DNA from: UBA4844 sp050943255
Lineage (GTDB): Bacteria; Bacillota; Syntrophomonadia; Syntrophomonadales; Syntrophomonadaceae
Reading direction: 5' to 3'
Assembly (NCBI GenBank): GCA_050943255.1
Contig: JBMNOV010000003.1
Location: 1 to 64,000 of the forward strand
DNA: 64,000 nt
Every line of letters starts with the position of its first letter. Within the stretch, counting starts at the first letter, position 1. The notes under the pieces were generated by a model that was given only the letters and a program-made list of their open reading frames with translations, did no database searches and was not told the origin of the DNA. Position numbers and translations under genes: made by a program. Of this stretch, positions 8,918-18,254 are shown piece by piece.

Positions 8918-9376
8918 ATGAGTTTCCTCAATACTATTGATATTAGTGCCTCTGGGCTTACGGCGCAACGTTTGCGCATGGATACTATTGCCAGTAACAT
9001 GGCTAATATCGAAACTACACGGCTCCAAAATGGTGTAGGGCCTTATCGAAGGCAGGTGGTAGTATTTGAAGCTACAAATTCCAGATCCAAAGGAAAAAGT
9101 TTTAATCAATTACTCCAAGATAACATTAAAACAATTGGAACTGGTGTAAGAGTAAAAGAAATAAGAGAGGTAAGTGAAGATGAAGAACCCTTAAGAAGGG
9201 TTTATGACCCTTCCCACCCCGATGCTGATGAGGGAGGGTATGTTAATTATCCCAATGTTAACATCGTCGAAGAAATGATTAATATGATCTCGGCTACCAG
9301 GGCCTATGAGGCCAACGCTAAAGTAATAGAAGCAAGTAAGAATATGGCTGCAAGTGCTCTAAGTATTGGAAGATAG
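8918..9376 (+). CDS. flgC: Flagellar basal-body rod protein FlgC
   Basis: Proximal rod subunit that stacks with FlgB. The 152-residue protein has the N-terminal rod motif (ASGLTAQRLRMDTIASNMAN) and the C-terminal export/assembly helix (INMISATRAYEANAKVIEAS). The DPSHPDADEGGYVNYPNVN segment is a FlgC hallmark. GGAAGGAG precedes the ATG. The stop overlaps the fliE reading frame. Confidence 0.95.
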   Translation: MSFLNTIDISASGLTAQRLRMDTIASNMANIETTRLQNGVGPYRRQVVVFEATNSRSKGKSFNQLLQDNIKTIGTGVRVKEIREVSEDEEPLRRVYDPSHPDADEGGYVNYPNVNIVEEMINMISATRAYEANAKVIEASKNMAASALSIGR

Positions 9377-9710
9377 GAGGCAAAAAAAATTAAAACCAGA
9401 CCTTGTAGAAAGTAATCTCGTTCTTGGCCTGAGACCGGAATACAGCAAAATTAATACTAATGGTACGGATACAGCTAATGGTAATAGTGGAACTGATTTT
9501 ATCTCTTATCTTAATGATGCACTCCTAAATGTTAATAAACTGCAGCATGAAGCTGCTGATAGCGCAAGTAAATTAGCTTTAGGAAATGAGGATTATCTAC
9601 ATAACACTATGATTTCATACGAAAAGGCGACCCTAGCTCTTCAGCTTACCATTGAAGTACGTAATAAAATAATCGAAGCATACCAGGAAATAATGCGAAT
9701 TCAAATGTAA
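9366..9710 (+). CDS. fliE: Flagellar hook-basal body protein FliE
   Basis: FliE links the MS ring to the rod. The C-terminal two thirds match the family (SYLNDALLNVNKLQ, ALGNEDYLHNTMISYEKA, LTIEVRNKIIEAYQEIMRIQM). The start is not settled. TTG 9366 overlaps flgC by 11 bp and has no ribosome site of its own. The obvious AGGAGG at 9374-9379 lies inside the extended frame and has no ATG, GTG or TTG in frame at a usable distance. The coordinates given use TTG 9366; the true N-terminus may lie about 8 codons later at a non-standard codon. Confidence 0.88.
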   Translation: MEDRRQKKLKPDLVESNLVLGLRPEYSKINTNGTDTANGNSGTDFISYLNDALLNVNKLQHEAADSASKLALGNEDYLHNTMISYEKATLALQLTIEVRNKIIEAYQEIMRIQM

Positions 9711-9732
9711 ATTGACCTTGAGGAGTTAGGTA

Positions 9733-11364
9733 ATGGAAAGCTTGGTTGGTAATGTTAAGCAGTGGGGAAAGGGCTTCAAAACTACCTGGTCTAATTTGAG
9801 CTTAAATAAAAAGGTGATATACGCAGCAGCTGGGTTGTTTATACTAGTTGTATTTTTAGTTATGGCCAGCCGGGGTGGAAAAGATAAGCCCTATCAAATT
9901 CTATACACTGAACTTGACGAAAGAGACGCAGCAGCTGTTGTAGAGAAACTAACGGAAATGAATATTGCATACAAACTTCAGGATAGTGGAACAACTATTT
10001 CTGTTCCAGCCGAACTGAAGGATTCTGTGCGCTTAACCTTAGCAGGAGAGAATATCCCCCGGGGGGAATCTGGGTTTGAGCTATTTGCGCAAAATAGTTT
10101 TGGCGAAACCCAGACAGATAAGAAGGTAAAATATCAGGCTGCTTTACAGGGGGAGCTGGCTAGAAGCATTCAAAGCCTGCAAAAAGTTAAGGCTGCCAAA
10201 GTAAACCTGGCTTTGCCGGAAGAGTCATTATATTCCGATAATGAACAGGAGGCCAAGGCGGCAGTAGTAATAAATACCCGTGATAACGAGAAGCTAAACC
10301 CCAAAGAAGTACAGGCTATTACTAATTTAGTAGCCAATAGTGTAAAGGATCTAAAACCGGAGAATGTGGTTATTGTTGATCAATACGGCAATATGGTTTC
10401 CGATGATATACCGGTGGATGTTAATAATGCTGGTGAAATAGTTCAGATGCAATTGGCCATGAAAAGGGAGTATGAAAAAGAGAAAGAAGAAGCCATCCAG
10501 AGTATGCTGGACCAGGTTCTAGGTAAGGATAATTCAGTTGTAAGGGTTAATGCCGAGCTGAATTTTAATGATAAACAACAGGTAGATGAACACTTTACCC
10601 ATGATCCTGAAGGTCCATTTATTATTAGTGAAAGTATAAAAAAAGATTCAGGTACCCAAACTCAGGCTAATCAACCGGGTGTACCAGGTACTGACAATAA
10701 TATTCCGCAGTATGAGGAGGTAACTACTGAAGAAGGAACCTCAACTTGGGATAAGAGCGATAAGACGGTAAACTATAATCTAAACAGAACAGAAACCGTT
10801 ACCCGTTTTTCTGTAGGAGATGTTAAATATGATTACCTTACGGTTTCCGTTTTTATTAACCGGTTAGGTACCGAGAACGCCAATATAGGGGATAGTGAGG
10901 AAGAAAAAGTTGAAAAGATTCGGGGTATTGTAGCTGCCGCATGTGGATTAAGAGAAAACCGCCCGGACGAGAACATTAGCCTGGAAGATAATATATCAGT
11001 TGCTTTCATAGACTTTTATACCGTGCCTGAGGCTGAGCCAATACCGCCGGGAGCACTGCAAAGGTTTACGAGTTTATCCTTTGTACCGTGGTTAATGGCT
11101 TTAATTGCAACTCTATTGATGGTATTTATCTGGTGGCAGTTTAAGAGAAAAGGGCAAAATGAAAAGGAGCTTGTTATGGAACCATCAGGTTTTGAAAGTG
11201 TATTAGAGGATACTATTGATATGGCTGATGTAATTGAGCAAAGTTTAACCCCGGAAGAAAAGGAAAGACAAAGAATAAGGGAAAAGGTAGACGAAATTAT
11301 CAATGATAATCCTGAAACAGCTGCACAGGTAATCAAAGTATGGTTACTTGAGGATATGAGGTGA
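9733..11364 (+). CDS. fliF: Flagellar MS-ring protein FliF
   Basis: Forms the membrane ring on which the rod, switch and export gate assemble. The 543-residue protein has one N-terminal membrane helix (about residues 28-46, IYAAAGLFILVVFLVMA) and one near residues 448-468 (PWLMALIATLLMVFIWWQF). The periplasmic ring-building domains lie between them, with the conserved LPEESLY and NLVANSVKDLKPENVVIVD segments. The cytoplasmic C-terminal tail that binds FliG is acidic, ending WLLEDMR. TTGAGGAG precedes the ATG. The stop overlaps the fliG start. Confidence 0.97.
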   Translation: MESLVGNVKQWGKGFKTTWSNLSLNKKVIYAAAGLFILVVFLVMASRGGKDKPYQILYTELDERDAAAVVEKLTEMNIAYKLQDSGTTISVPAELKDSVRLTLAGENIPRGESGFELFAQNSFGETQTDKKVKYQAALQGELARSIQSLQKVKAAKVNLALPEESLYSDNEQEAKAAVVINTRDNEKLNPKEVQAITNLVANSVKDLKPENVVIVDQYGNMVSDDIPVDVNNAGEIVQMQLAMKREYEKEKEEAIQSMLDQVLGKDNSVVRVNAELNFNDKQQVDEHFTHDPEGPFIISESIKKDSGTQTQANQPGVPGTDNNIPQYEEVTTEEGTSTWDKSDKTVNYNLNRTETVTRFSVGDVKYDYLTVSVFINRLGTENANIGDSEEEKVEKIRGIVAAACGLRENRPDENISLEDNISVAFIDFYTVPEAEPIPPGALQRFTSLSFVPWLMALIATLLMVFIWWQFKRKGQNEKELVMEPSGFESVLEDTIDMADVIEQSLTPEEKERQRIREKVDEIINDNPETAAQVIKVWLLEDMR

Positions 11365-12380
11365 TTACACTGTCTATAGCTAAGAAAGACTTAAGCGGGA
11401 AGGAAAAGGCTGCTAATCTATTTATTTTTTTAGGACCCGATAAGGCTGCCAATATATTTAAATATTTAAATGAAGACGAAATAGAACAGATCACACTAGA
11501 GATTGCTAATATAAGCCAGGTTCCAACTGATAAAGCAGATCGTATATTTAGAGAGTTTTATGAAATGGCTCTTGCTAGTCAGTTTATTGGAAAAGGGGGT
11601 ATTTCATATGCTAAAGAAGTGCTGGAAAGGGCATATGGAGAGGAAAAGACAATGGAAATTATTAACCGGATTTCAGCTTCACTTCAGGTACGCCCCTTTG
11701 ATTTTATGCGAAAAACAGAACCATCGCAGTTACTAAACTTTATTCAATCAGAACATCCCCAAACCATAGCTTTAATTCTGGCATATCTGGATCCGGAGAA
11801 GTCATCTAGTATACTTTCTGCTCTGCCGCCTGACCAGCAGGCTGAGGTGGCAAAACGTATTGCAATAATGGATACTACATCACCTGAGGTTATAAGAGAA
11901 GTAGAAAAGATATTAGAGAGAAAGTTATCATCTATTATTCCACAGGAGTTAACAGTTGCTGGCGGTATAAAATCGGTAGTTGAAATAATTAATCGGGTTG
12001 ATAGAGGCACTGAAAAAACTATAATGGAATCCCTTGAGGTTCAGGACCCAGAATTGGCTGAGGAAATAAAAAAATTAATGTTTGTATTTGAAGATATAGT
12101 CATGATAGATGACCGTTCGGTGCAAAGAGTACTGCGAGAAGTCGAATCCCAAGATTTAGCCTTAGCCCTTAAAGGTTCGAGCGACGAAGTTGCCCAAAAG
12201 ATATTTAAAAATATGTCCAATAGGGCATCCGAAATGCTAAAGGAAGACATACAATTTATGGGGCCGGTTCGACTGCGTGATGTAGAAGATGCCCAGCAGC
12301 GTATAGTGAATATTATTAGAAGGTTGGAGGATACTGGTGAAATTGTAGTTGCTCGTGGGGGTGATGATTTAATTGTCTAG
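11361..12380 (+). CDS. fliG: Flagellar motor switch protein FliG
   Basis: Rotor protein that receives torque from the stator and sits between FliF and FliM. The 339-residue protein has the N-terminal FliF-binding domain (KAANLFIFLGPDKAANIFKYL), the middle domain with the EHPQTIALILAYLDPEKSS motif, and the C-terminal charged torque helix region (FVFEDIVMIDDRSVQRVLREV). GTG 11361 overlaps the fliF stop. An alternative CTG at 11370 sits 5 bases after AGGTGAT and would give the more usual SIAKKDLSG start, so the first 3 residues are uncertain. Confidence 0.96.
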   Translation: MITLSIAKKDLSGKEKAANLFIFLGPDKAANIFKYLNEDEIEQITLEIANISQVPTDKADRIFREFYEMALASQFIGKGGISYAKEVLERAYGEEKTMEIINRISASLQVRPFDFMRKTEPSQLLNFIQSEHPQTIALILAYLDPEKSSSILSALPPDQQAEVAKRIAIMDTTSPEVIREVEKILERKLSSIIPQELTVAGGIKSVVEIINRVDRGTEKTIMESLEVQDPELAEEIKKLMFVFEDIVMIDDRSVQRVLREVESQDLALALKGSSDEVAQKIFKNMSNRASEMLKEDIQFMGPVRLRDVEDAQQRIVNIIRRLEDTGEIVVARGGDDLIV

Positions 12381-13191
12381 AATAATTAAATCATCACAGA
12401 TGCAGCTTTCACGCCCCATTATGATAGATCTAATTGAACTTACCCAGACCAGTAATAACGAATTAATCTTACCAGATAATGAGGTTATAACCAGCCCATT
12501 AGATTTAGAAAAACAGGAACTAGAAAGAGTAAGGCAGGAAAGAGAAAGTATTCTTCGGGAAACTGAGAAGATGGTTATGGATTTACTCGATAAAGCCCGA
12601 GAGGAAGCAAAGAATATTATTGCTAACGCCCGGGAAGAGGCGGAGGTAATTAAGCAGGGGGCTACTAGAGAGTCTAACCACATAAAAGAGAAGATTTGCC
12701 AAGAAGCTTATGAAGAAGGAAAAAAAAGAGCACAGGTAGAAGCCGAAGCTGAATGGCAGAAAGTCAAGCAACAGGTCCAGGATATTTTAGAGGATGCTAA
12801 ACAGGAAAAGCTAGCAATGTTCCGTTCTAGTGAAAGTGATATGATAAACCTTATTATTGCAATAGCAGAAAAAGTAATAGCTGGTGAATTACAGACAAAC
12901 CACAATATTATTATTAATGTTGTGAGGGAGGCCCTTCAATATTTAGACCAGTCGGGAAATATTAATGTGTACGTTAATCCACAAGAAATTGATAGTATTT
13001 TAGAGGCAATTAATAAAGGGGATTTTACCAATATAGGTAATGGTACTACCAATCTGGAAGTCAAGGCTGATGAGCGTATTTTAATAGGGGGGGCCATTTT
13101 AGAAAGTGAAGCTGGCATTGTCGATGCACGAATAGAAACGAGAACTAACAATGTTTTGAATATAATTCGGGAAGTAGCAGCAAATGAATAG
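12373..13191 (+). CDS. fliH: Flagellar export apparatus protein FliH
   Basis: Peripheral stator of the flagellar export ATPase; holds FliI at the C ring. The 272-residue protein has a long, highly charged coiled coil (about residues 48-145, rich in E, K, R and A) followed by a FliH/V-ATPase E-like C-terminal domain (LIIAIAEKVIAGELQTNHNII ahead of the VNPQEID segment). It starts at TTG 12373, overlapping fliG by 8 bp with GGGGGTGAT upstream, and overlaps fliI by 8 bp. Identification rests on position and architecture because FliH sequences diverge strongly. Confidence 0.9.
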   Translation: MSRIIKSSQMQLSRPIMIDLIELTQTSNNELILPDNEVITSPLDLEKQELERVRQERESILRETEKMVMDLLDKAREEAKNIIANAREEAEVIKQGATRESNHIKEKICQEAYEEGKKRAQVEAEAEWQKVKQQVQDILEDAKQEKLAMFRSSESDMINLIIAIAEKVIAGELQTNHNIIINVVREALQYLDQSGNINVYVNPQEIDSILEAINKGDFTNIGNGTTNLEVKADERILIGGAILESEAGIVDARIETRTNNVLNIIREVAANE

Positions 13192-14512
13192 GGAAATTGG
13201 CAAGGTTGATCTAGGCAAATATATGGAGGCCTTAAATAATGTCTCAACCTGTCAGCTTAAAGGTAGGATATCTCAAGCTATAGGCCTAACTCTGGAAGCT
13301 TCGGGTCCTCAAGTAAAGCTGGGTGAGCTTTGCTACATTAAGACGAATCATACAGGCAGGCAATTAGTACCTTCTGAAGTGGTAGGGTTCAAGGATAAGA
13401 AGATTTTACTTATGCCTTTGGGCAATCTCGAAGGTATAGGACCTGGAAGTGAATTATTGGCTACTGGTTCTACCTTGAAAGTACAAGTTGGAATGCAACT
13501 ACAGGGCCGGGTTTTAAATGGCTTGGGCGAGACTATTGATGAGAGGGGGGGTATAAATTCAAAATTAACTTATCCAGTAATGAACTCCCCGCCCAGCCCC
13601 TTAAAACGCCAGCGTATAACCCAGGTGATGCCGGTAGGGGTTAAGGCTATTGATGGCTTAATTACAGTTGGCAAAGGTCAACGTATAGGGATAATGTCCG
13701 GGAGCGGGGTAGGAAAAAGTACACTTATAGGTATGATTGCCCGTAATACAGAAGCAGATATAAATGTTATTGCTCTTATAGGTGAGCGCGGTCGTGAGGT
13801 GCGTGATTTTTTAGAAAAGGACCTGGGGGATGAAGGTTTAGCTAAATCAGTGGTAGTTGTAGCAACCTCTGATCAACCGGCTATGGTTAGGTTAAAGGGA
13901 GCTTTTGTTGCTACAAGTATTGCGGAGTACTTTCGTGATCAAGGTATGGATGTATTGCTTTTAATGGATTCTTTAACCAGATTTGCCTTGGCTCAACGGG
14001 AGGTGGGTTTGGCAATAGGCGAGCCTCCAGCGACCCGTGGTTATACCCCGTCCGTTTTTGCCTTGTTGCCAAAACTATTGGAACGGGCAGGTAATGCAGA
14101 AAAAGGGAGTATTACCGGGCTTTATACCGTCTTGGTGGAAGGAGATGACATGAACGAGCCTGTGACTGATGCTGTACGTGGTATAGTTGATGGACATATT
14201 GTTTTGAGCAGGAATATGGCTGCCTTAAATCTTTATCCAGCGATTGACATTGCCCATAGTATAAGCCGGGTAATGGTCGATATTGCAACCCCCGAACATA
14301 TGGCAGATGCTAATCGTTTCCGAAGTATCCTGGCTACTTATGAAGAAGCTAAGGATTTAATAGATATAGGAGCATATAAAAAGGGTTCTAATCCCCGGAT
14401 TGATGAAGCAATTACTTTGATAGACAACAGTTATGCCTTTTTAAGGCAAGGTATCAAGGAACAAACAAGTTTTACAGATACCCTTCAGGCTTTACACAAT
14501 AGTATTAACTAG
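13184..14512 (+). CDS. fliI: Flagellum-specific export ATPase FliI
   Basis: Hexameric ATPase, related to the F1 beta subunit, that unloads chaperones and substrates at the export gate. The 442-residue protein shows Walker A SGSGVGKST, the LIGERGREVRDF segment, Walker B LLLMDSLTRFA and the export-ATPase box EVGLAIGEPPATRGYTPSVF. Overlap with fliH means the two are translated together. Distinguished from AtpD by the GEPPATRGY box and by context. Confidence 0.97.
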   Translation: MNREIGKVDLGKYMEALNNVSTCQLKGRISQAIGLTLEASGPQVKLGELCYIKTNHTGRQLVPSEVVGFKDKKILLMPLGNLEGIGPGSELLATGSTLKVQVGMQLQGRVLNGLGETIDERGGINSKLTYPVMNSPPSPLKRQRITQVMPVGVKAIDGLITVGKGQRIGIMSGSGVGKSTLIGMIARNTEADINVIALIGERGREVRDFLEKDLGDEGLAKSVVVVATSDQPAMVRLKGAFVATSIAEYFRDQGMDVLLLMDSLTRFALAQREVGLAIGEPPATRGYTPSVFALLPKLLERAGNAEKGSITGLYTVLVEGDDMNEPVTDAVRGIVDGHIVLSRNMAALNLYPAIDIAHSISRVMVDIATPEHMADANRFRSILATYEEAKDLIDIGAYKKGSNPRIDEAITLIDNSYAFLRQGIKEQTSFTDTLQALHNSIN

Positions 14513-14569
14513 GAAGGTATACATATTATTATTGTCAATGTATTGGAGTTTTAGTTATAGGGACATATT

Positions 14570-15016
14570 ATGAAGGTTTTTTATTTTAGGTTACAAACAA
14601 AATTGGATATTTGCCAGCGGCAGGAACAGATGGCAAGGGAAGAAATGCAGAAAAAAATTGCAGCCCGTAATCAGATCCTGCAGGAGCTAGAGGTGTTAAA
14701 AACTCGTTTCCAGGCTGTACATAAATCAATAACGGAGCTGGAAGTGATTCCAGGACAGTTCCCGCGGATGCTGATGGAAAGACAATATATCTCGGTGCTA
14801 AAACAGCATATTGACGTTGCTGAACAAAACTTAGCAAAGGCCCATAAAGAAGTAGAAGAGGTAAGAATGGTAGTGCTAGAACGAATTCGTGAGACCAAAA
14901 CCCTGGAAAAACTTAAGGAAAAGGCATGGCGGCGATATCTACAGGAACTGTTATTAGAGGAACAAAAACACCTGGATGAGGTAGCAAGTTCTGCTTCTCA
15001 TAGAAGAAGCTTTTAA
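14570..15016 (+). CDS. fliJ: Flagellar export protein FliJ
   Basis: Small central stalk of the FliI ATPase and escort for export chaperones. The 148 residues are almost entirely helical coiled coil, starting FYFRLQTKLDICQRQEQMA, which is the common FliJ opening, and ending in a basic tail with RRSF. The 57-bp gap from fliI has no structure I can see. The ribosome site is weak (ATAGGGA). Confidence 0.88.
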   Translation: MKVFYFRLQTKLDICQRQEQMAREEMQKKIAARNQILQELEVLKTRFQAVHKSITELEVIPGQFPRMLMERQYISVLKQHIDVAEQNLAKAHKEVEEVRMVVLERIRETKTLEKLKEKAWRRYLQELLLEEQKHLDEVASSASHRRSF

Positions 15017-15056
15017 TACATTATCGATCAAATCGATCAAGTTGGGGTATTTATTA

Positions 15057-15638
15057 ATGAAAAAGGCTATAAAAACACTATTAACTGTATTAATAATTAG
15101 CATCTTATTGGCTGGTATAGGTTTAGGTTTACTTTACTTTAAAATTGTAAAAACACCTGCATTTGTATCTTATATTCCAGTGTTTAGTGACTGGCTTATA
15201 CCTGAAGAAGAAAATATACCACCTGAGGAAAACGTGCTGGTAAAAATAAAAAAAGAGAATGACCAATTAAGAAATACTATTACCAATAATGAAGACTTAA
15301 TAATAAAATTGCAAAACCAGATCAGTGATATGGAAAGTGAATATGAAAATAGCCAAAAAAATGTTGAAATACTTAAAACTGAGGTAGCCAAGCTTAATGA
15401 TCAAATAATAAGCCTAAAAACTGCTGTTAGTAATAAAAAATCAGCCTATAAAGATATGGCGGGATATTTCACGGAAATGAAAAGCGCGGATGCGGCAGAT
15501 ATTATATCCCGGCTAAAGGATGAAGATATTATCGGCATTTTTAATGAGATGCCTCAAGATCTGGTAGCAGAAATGCTGCAAAAAATGGATAGGAATAAAG
15601 CTATCATTCTAACTGAAAAGATGCTAGTTACTGAATAG
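15057..15638 (+). CDS. Membrane-anchored coiled-coil flagellar protein, MotE/YlxF-like
   Basis: One N-terminal membrane helix (about residues 6-27) is followed by a charged coiled coil (about 55-130) and a C-terminal MgtE_N-like helical segment (SADAADIISRLKDEDIIGIF, EMPQDLVAEMLQKM). This matches the YlxF/MotE-type proteins found between fliJ and fliK in Firmicutes. MotE in alphaproteobacteria is a chaperone for stator or motor assembly; equivalence here is inference. I prefer ATG 15057 (193 residues) over TTG 15042, because GGGG at 15044-15047 is spaced correctly for the ATG. Confidence 0.75.
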   Translation: MKKAIKTLLTVLIISILLAGIGLGLLYFKIVKTPAFVSYIPVFSDWLIPEEENIPPEENVLVKIKKENDQLRNTITNNEDLIIKLQNQISDMESEYENSQKNVEILKTEVAKLNDQIISLKTAVSNKKSAYKDMAGYFTEMKSADAADIISRLKDEDIIGIFNEMPQDLVAEMLQKMDRNKAIILTEKMLVTE

Positions 15639-15683
15639 TAGCTTTCATCTTATAAATTATTACGATATGAAGGAGGTGAATAA

Positions 15684-17318
15684 GTGAAAGTAATGAATAT
15701 GCCGGTGATGGCTACTATGTCAACCCAGGAATCATTAACACCAGTGCTAAAAAAACATTTATTGCAGGAAAGTAATAATATAAGCTTCTTTAATAAATTC
15801 GAGCAGATTAGCGGGAAACAGGAAAAACAAGATATTGTTAATAGTAACAGCATCAGTACAAGCCTTGAGGCCGTTGATCTAAACTCTAAATTAATATTTC
15901 CAGCAGAAGAGGTTCATACAGATTTAGAAGGAGCTGAAATAGTAGAAACTATACCTAATGAAAACTTGATTGAAGGTATGTTGAATCCTTCTAAAACAGC
16001 TGTTTTAAAGCTAGAAGAAGTTTTAATACTACAGCTTAAAACATTGCTTAAGAATGAATCTCCACAACTAGTTAATACCAAAGCATTAACCCCAGAACTA
16101 ATAACTTGGTCAGGGTATGGTAGCGGCTTAGGGCAGTTGGTCTCAACCAATGGGGAGCAATTAGCCCGAACAGAAAATATTGGGATGGCTCTTCCTAAAG
16201 CAATGGTATCAGGAACAGGAGAAAGTATGCTGTCTGCTGCTTTCCAAGCCCTAACCTCGGAAATTATCACCGCACAACAGGCTGGTAGTGGTACTACTAT
16301 GGCAGCTGCAAATCAAAAGCAAAGCCTCGGAATAGCTCTTAATGTAGCTTTTGACCAGCCAGCTAAAGTGGGCAATACTGATATTGAGCCCCAGATAGTG
16401 TCTAGAAATGAACTGGTTAAGGTTGCAGCTACAACTGGAGAAGAGGTGGAGATGGGAGTTAAGACCGCTGCAATTACCTGTGGCGCAGATAAAATATTAA
16501 GAGAAACTGCTGTATTAAAACAATGGATGCAAAATCTATTAATATTAAATGGGACAAGAGGATATACCAAAACCCTTTCAGAGACAGGAGCAGAAATGAG
16601 TAATAGTGTTGATATTGATGTTGCCAATGTTGATAAAACAGCTTCGGCTACTGATGTTAAAAAACTAATAGATTTTGAAAACCTAAGACTTAATACCAGC
16701 CGCTTAAGCTTAGAATCTTTAAATGCAGATAGTATGTTTAAAACCACTATTGATGATGGGAAGGTTAATATGAGTATGCTATCAACGGGAGCGGCGGATT
16801 TATTTAAAACTAATAGCAATGTAATTGCTACTGCTGACTGCAAAAATTATCCTGATGCCCAGGAAATAATGGATCAGATCATGCAAAAGGCCGAACTATT
16901 GCTTAACCGTAAGTTATCTGAGTTCAGAATTGAACTAAAACCAGAGTTTTTAGGTAAATTGACTATTAAGGTTATGGTGGAAGAGGGTGTAGTAACTGCC
17001 CGTTTTATTGCTGAAAGCCAACAAGTTAAGCAGTTACTGGAGACAAATCTACCTGTTCTCAAGCAGAACTTGGAGTCACAGGGGCTAAGGGTAGATCGGG
17101 TTGAAGTTAATGTAGCATTGCCTAATGGCGGAATGTATGATGGCTCTGGGGATAGTCGCCAATACTTATGGCAAAACGAACAATATTCAGAACGACAACA
17201 CCGGGGATATTCAGAAGAACTATTTGAGGATATTTACTTAGAAGAGACAGATTCCGACGAAGCTCCAGCATTTGAACAAGGTTTTAATGAGAATGGGACT
17301 ATGAACTTTTTAGTTTAG
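15684..17318 (+). CDS. fliK: Flagellar hook-length control protein FliK
   Basis: Secreted ruler that switches the export gate from hook to filament substrates when the hook reaches full length. The 544-residue protein has a long, low-complexity, poorly conserved N-terminal part rich in T, A, S and E. The conserved C-terminal hook-length domain (about residues 395-480) has the core FRIELKPEFLGKLTIKVMV and QQVKQLLETNLPVLKQNLE. A perfect AAGGAGGTGA at 15670-15679 fixes the start at GTG 15684. Length and position between the MotE-like gene and flgD are as in B. subtilis. Confidence 0.92.
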   Translation: MKVMNMPVMATMSTQESLTPVLKKHLLQESNNISFFNKFEQISGKQEKQDIVNSNSISTSLEAVDLNSKLIFPAEEVHTDLEGAEIVETIPNENLIEGMLNPSKTAVLKLEEVLILQLKTLLKNESPQLVNTKALTPELITWSGYGSGLGQLVSTNGEQLARTENIGMALPKAMVSGTGESMLSAAFQALTSEIITAQQAGSGTTMAAANQKQSLGIALNVAFDQPAKVGNTDIEPQIVSRNELVKVAATTGEEVEMGVKTAAITCGADKILRETAVLKQWMQNLLILNGTRGYTKTLSETGAEMSNSVDIDVANVDKTASATDVKKLIDFENLRLNTSRLSLESLNADSMFKTTIDDGKVNMSMLSTGAADLFKTNSNVIATADCKNYPDAQEIMDQIMQKAELLLNRKLSEFRIELKPEFLGKLTIKVMVEEGVVTARFIAESQQVKQLLETNLPVLKQNLESQGLRVDRVEVNVALPNGGMYDGSGDSRQYLWQNEQYSERQHRGYSEELFEDIYLEETDSDEAPAFEQGFNENGTMNFLV

Positions 17319-17329
17319 GAGGTGAACAG

Positions 17330-17878
17330 ATGGCCAATACGATAACTGAGACTGTCCCCTGGCTTAAGGAACCAACTCAGAATATTACTACGACTAAGGA
17401 TAACCCAACTAATCTAGGTAAGGACGCTTTTTTAAAGTTACTGGTGACGCAATTGAAATATCAGGATCCGCTTAAGCCTATGGAAGATAGGGAGTTTATA
17501 GCTCAAATGGCTTCTTTTAGTTCGCTGGAACAGATGCAAAATCTTAATAAGGGGTTCGAGAACCTGGCGGCCAATATTAACGACAATATAATACCAGCCC
17601 TATTATTGCAGCAATCCAGCAATCTGGTAGGCCGAGAAATAAGTTACCAGAATCCTGAAGCCCAGGGTGAAAACATACTATATGGAATCGTAACTTCGGT
17701 AGTGTTTAAAAACGGTAAAGCCTACTGCATTGTTAATGGCAAAGAGGTTGATATGACCTATCTTAGTGGGATTGGATGCCAGGTTGTGGCTGAAAACCAA
17801 CAGGTAGAACAGTTGCTTAATCGTCTTGACGATTTGTTATATTTGATCGTTTCCGGAGAAGGTGAAGCAGATGAATAA
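17330..17878 (+). CDS. flgD: Flagellar hook-assembly scaffolding protein FlgD
   Basis: Hook cap that guides FlgE polymerisation and is later displaced. The 182-residue protein holds the FlgD N-terminal signature (LGKDAFLKLLVTQLKYQDP, LEQMQNL). It is shorter than proteobacterial FlgD and lacks the Ig-like insert, as is usual in Firmicutes. The GGAGGTGA site is just after the fliK stop. It overlaps the next gene by 8 bp. Confidence 0.94.
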   Translation: MANTITETVPWLKEPTQNITTTKDNPTNLGKDAFLKLLVTQLKYQDPLKPMEDREFIAQMASFSSLEQMQNLNKGFENLAANINDNIIPALLLQQSSNLVGREISYQNPEAQGENILYGIVTSVVFKNGKAYCIVNGKEVDMTYLSGIGCQVVAENQQVEQLLNRLDDLLYLIVSGEGEADE

Positions 17879-18254
17879 TAAAATACTATTTCCCCAACAA
17901 ATTATGCAGCCGCTGGCACCTGCTAAAAAGACCGATAACGCTAATGTTTCAGATAATAAGAAAGTTACGTTCGGGCAGGTATTGGAGAAGAAAATTCTGG
18001 GTGAACTGAAGTTTTCCCAGCATGCCCAGCAAAGGCTTAAGTCTCGTAACATTCAATTAGGGGAAGCCGAAATGGGCAAGTTGCACAATGCTGTTAGTAA
18101 AGCTCGGGAAAAAGGTGCCCGGGATTCATTAATCCTTATGGATAACTTAGCCTTGGTAGTAAGTATAAAAAATAATACGGTGATAACGGCGGTGGATGAA
18201 GAAAATCTTAAAGAAAATGTCTTTACCAACATTGACAGTGCCGTAATTGTATAA
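17871..18254 (+). CDS. Flagellar operon protein, TIGR02530 type
   Basis: Conserved small protein encoded between flgD and flgE in Firmicute flagellar operons; role unknown. The recognisable core is FSQHAQQRLKSRNIQLGEAE followed by KAREKGARDSLILMDNLALV and a KNNTVITAVDE tail, as in the TIGR02530 family. Start at ATG 17871, preceded by GGAGAAGGTGA; a longer GTG at 17862 falls inside that site. It gives 127 residues. No signal peptide or membrane segment. Confidence 0.85.
   Translation: MNNKILFPQQIMQPLAPAKKTDNANVSDNKKVTFGQVLEKKILGELKFSQHAQQRLKSRNIQLGEAEMGKLHNAVSKAREKGARDSLILMDNLALVVSIKNNTVITAVDEENLKENVFTNIDSAVIV

Noticed and set aside
15021..15040. Short direct repeat ATCGATCA(A) before the MotE-like gene
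   Set aside because: Only two 8-9 base copies; compatible with chance and without a link to a feature.
16313..16843. Long antisense frame (176 codons) opposite fliK
   Set aside because: No start context or family resemblance; the composition mirrors the sense gene. The other minus-strand frames in the window were rejected for the same reason.
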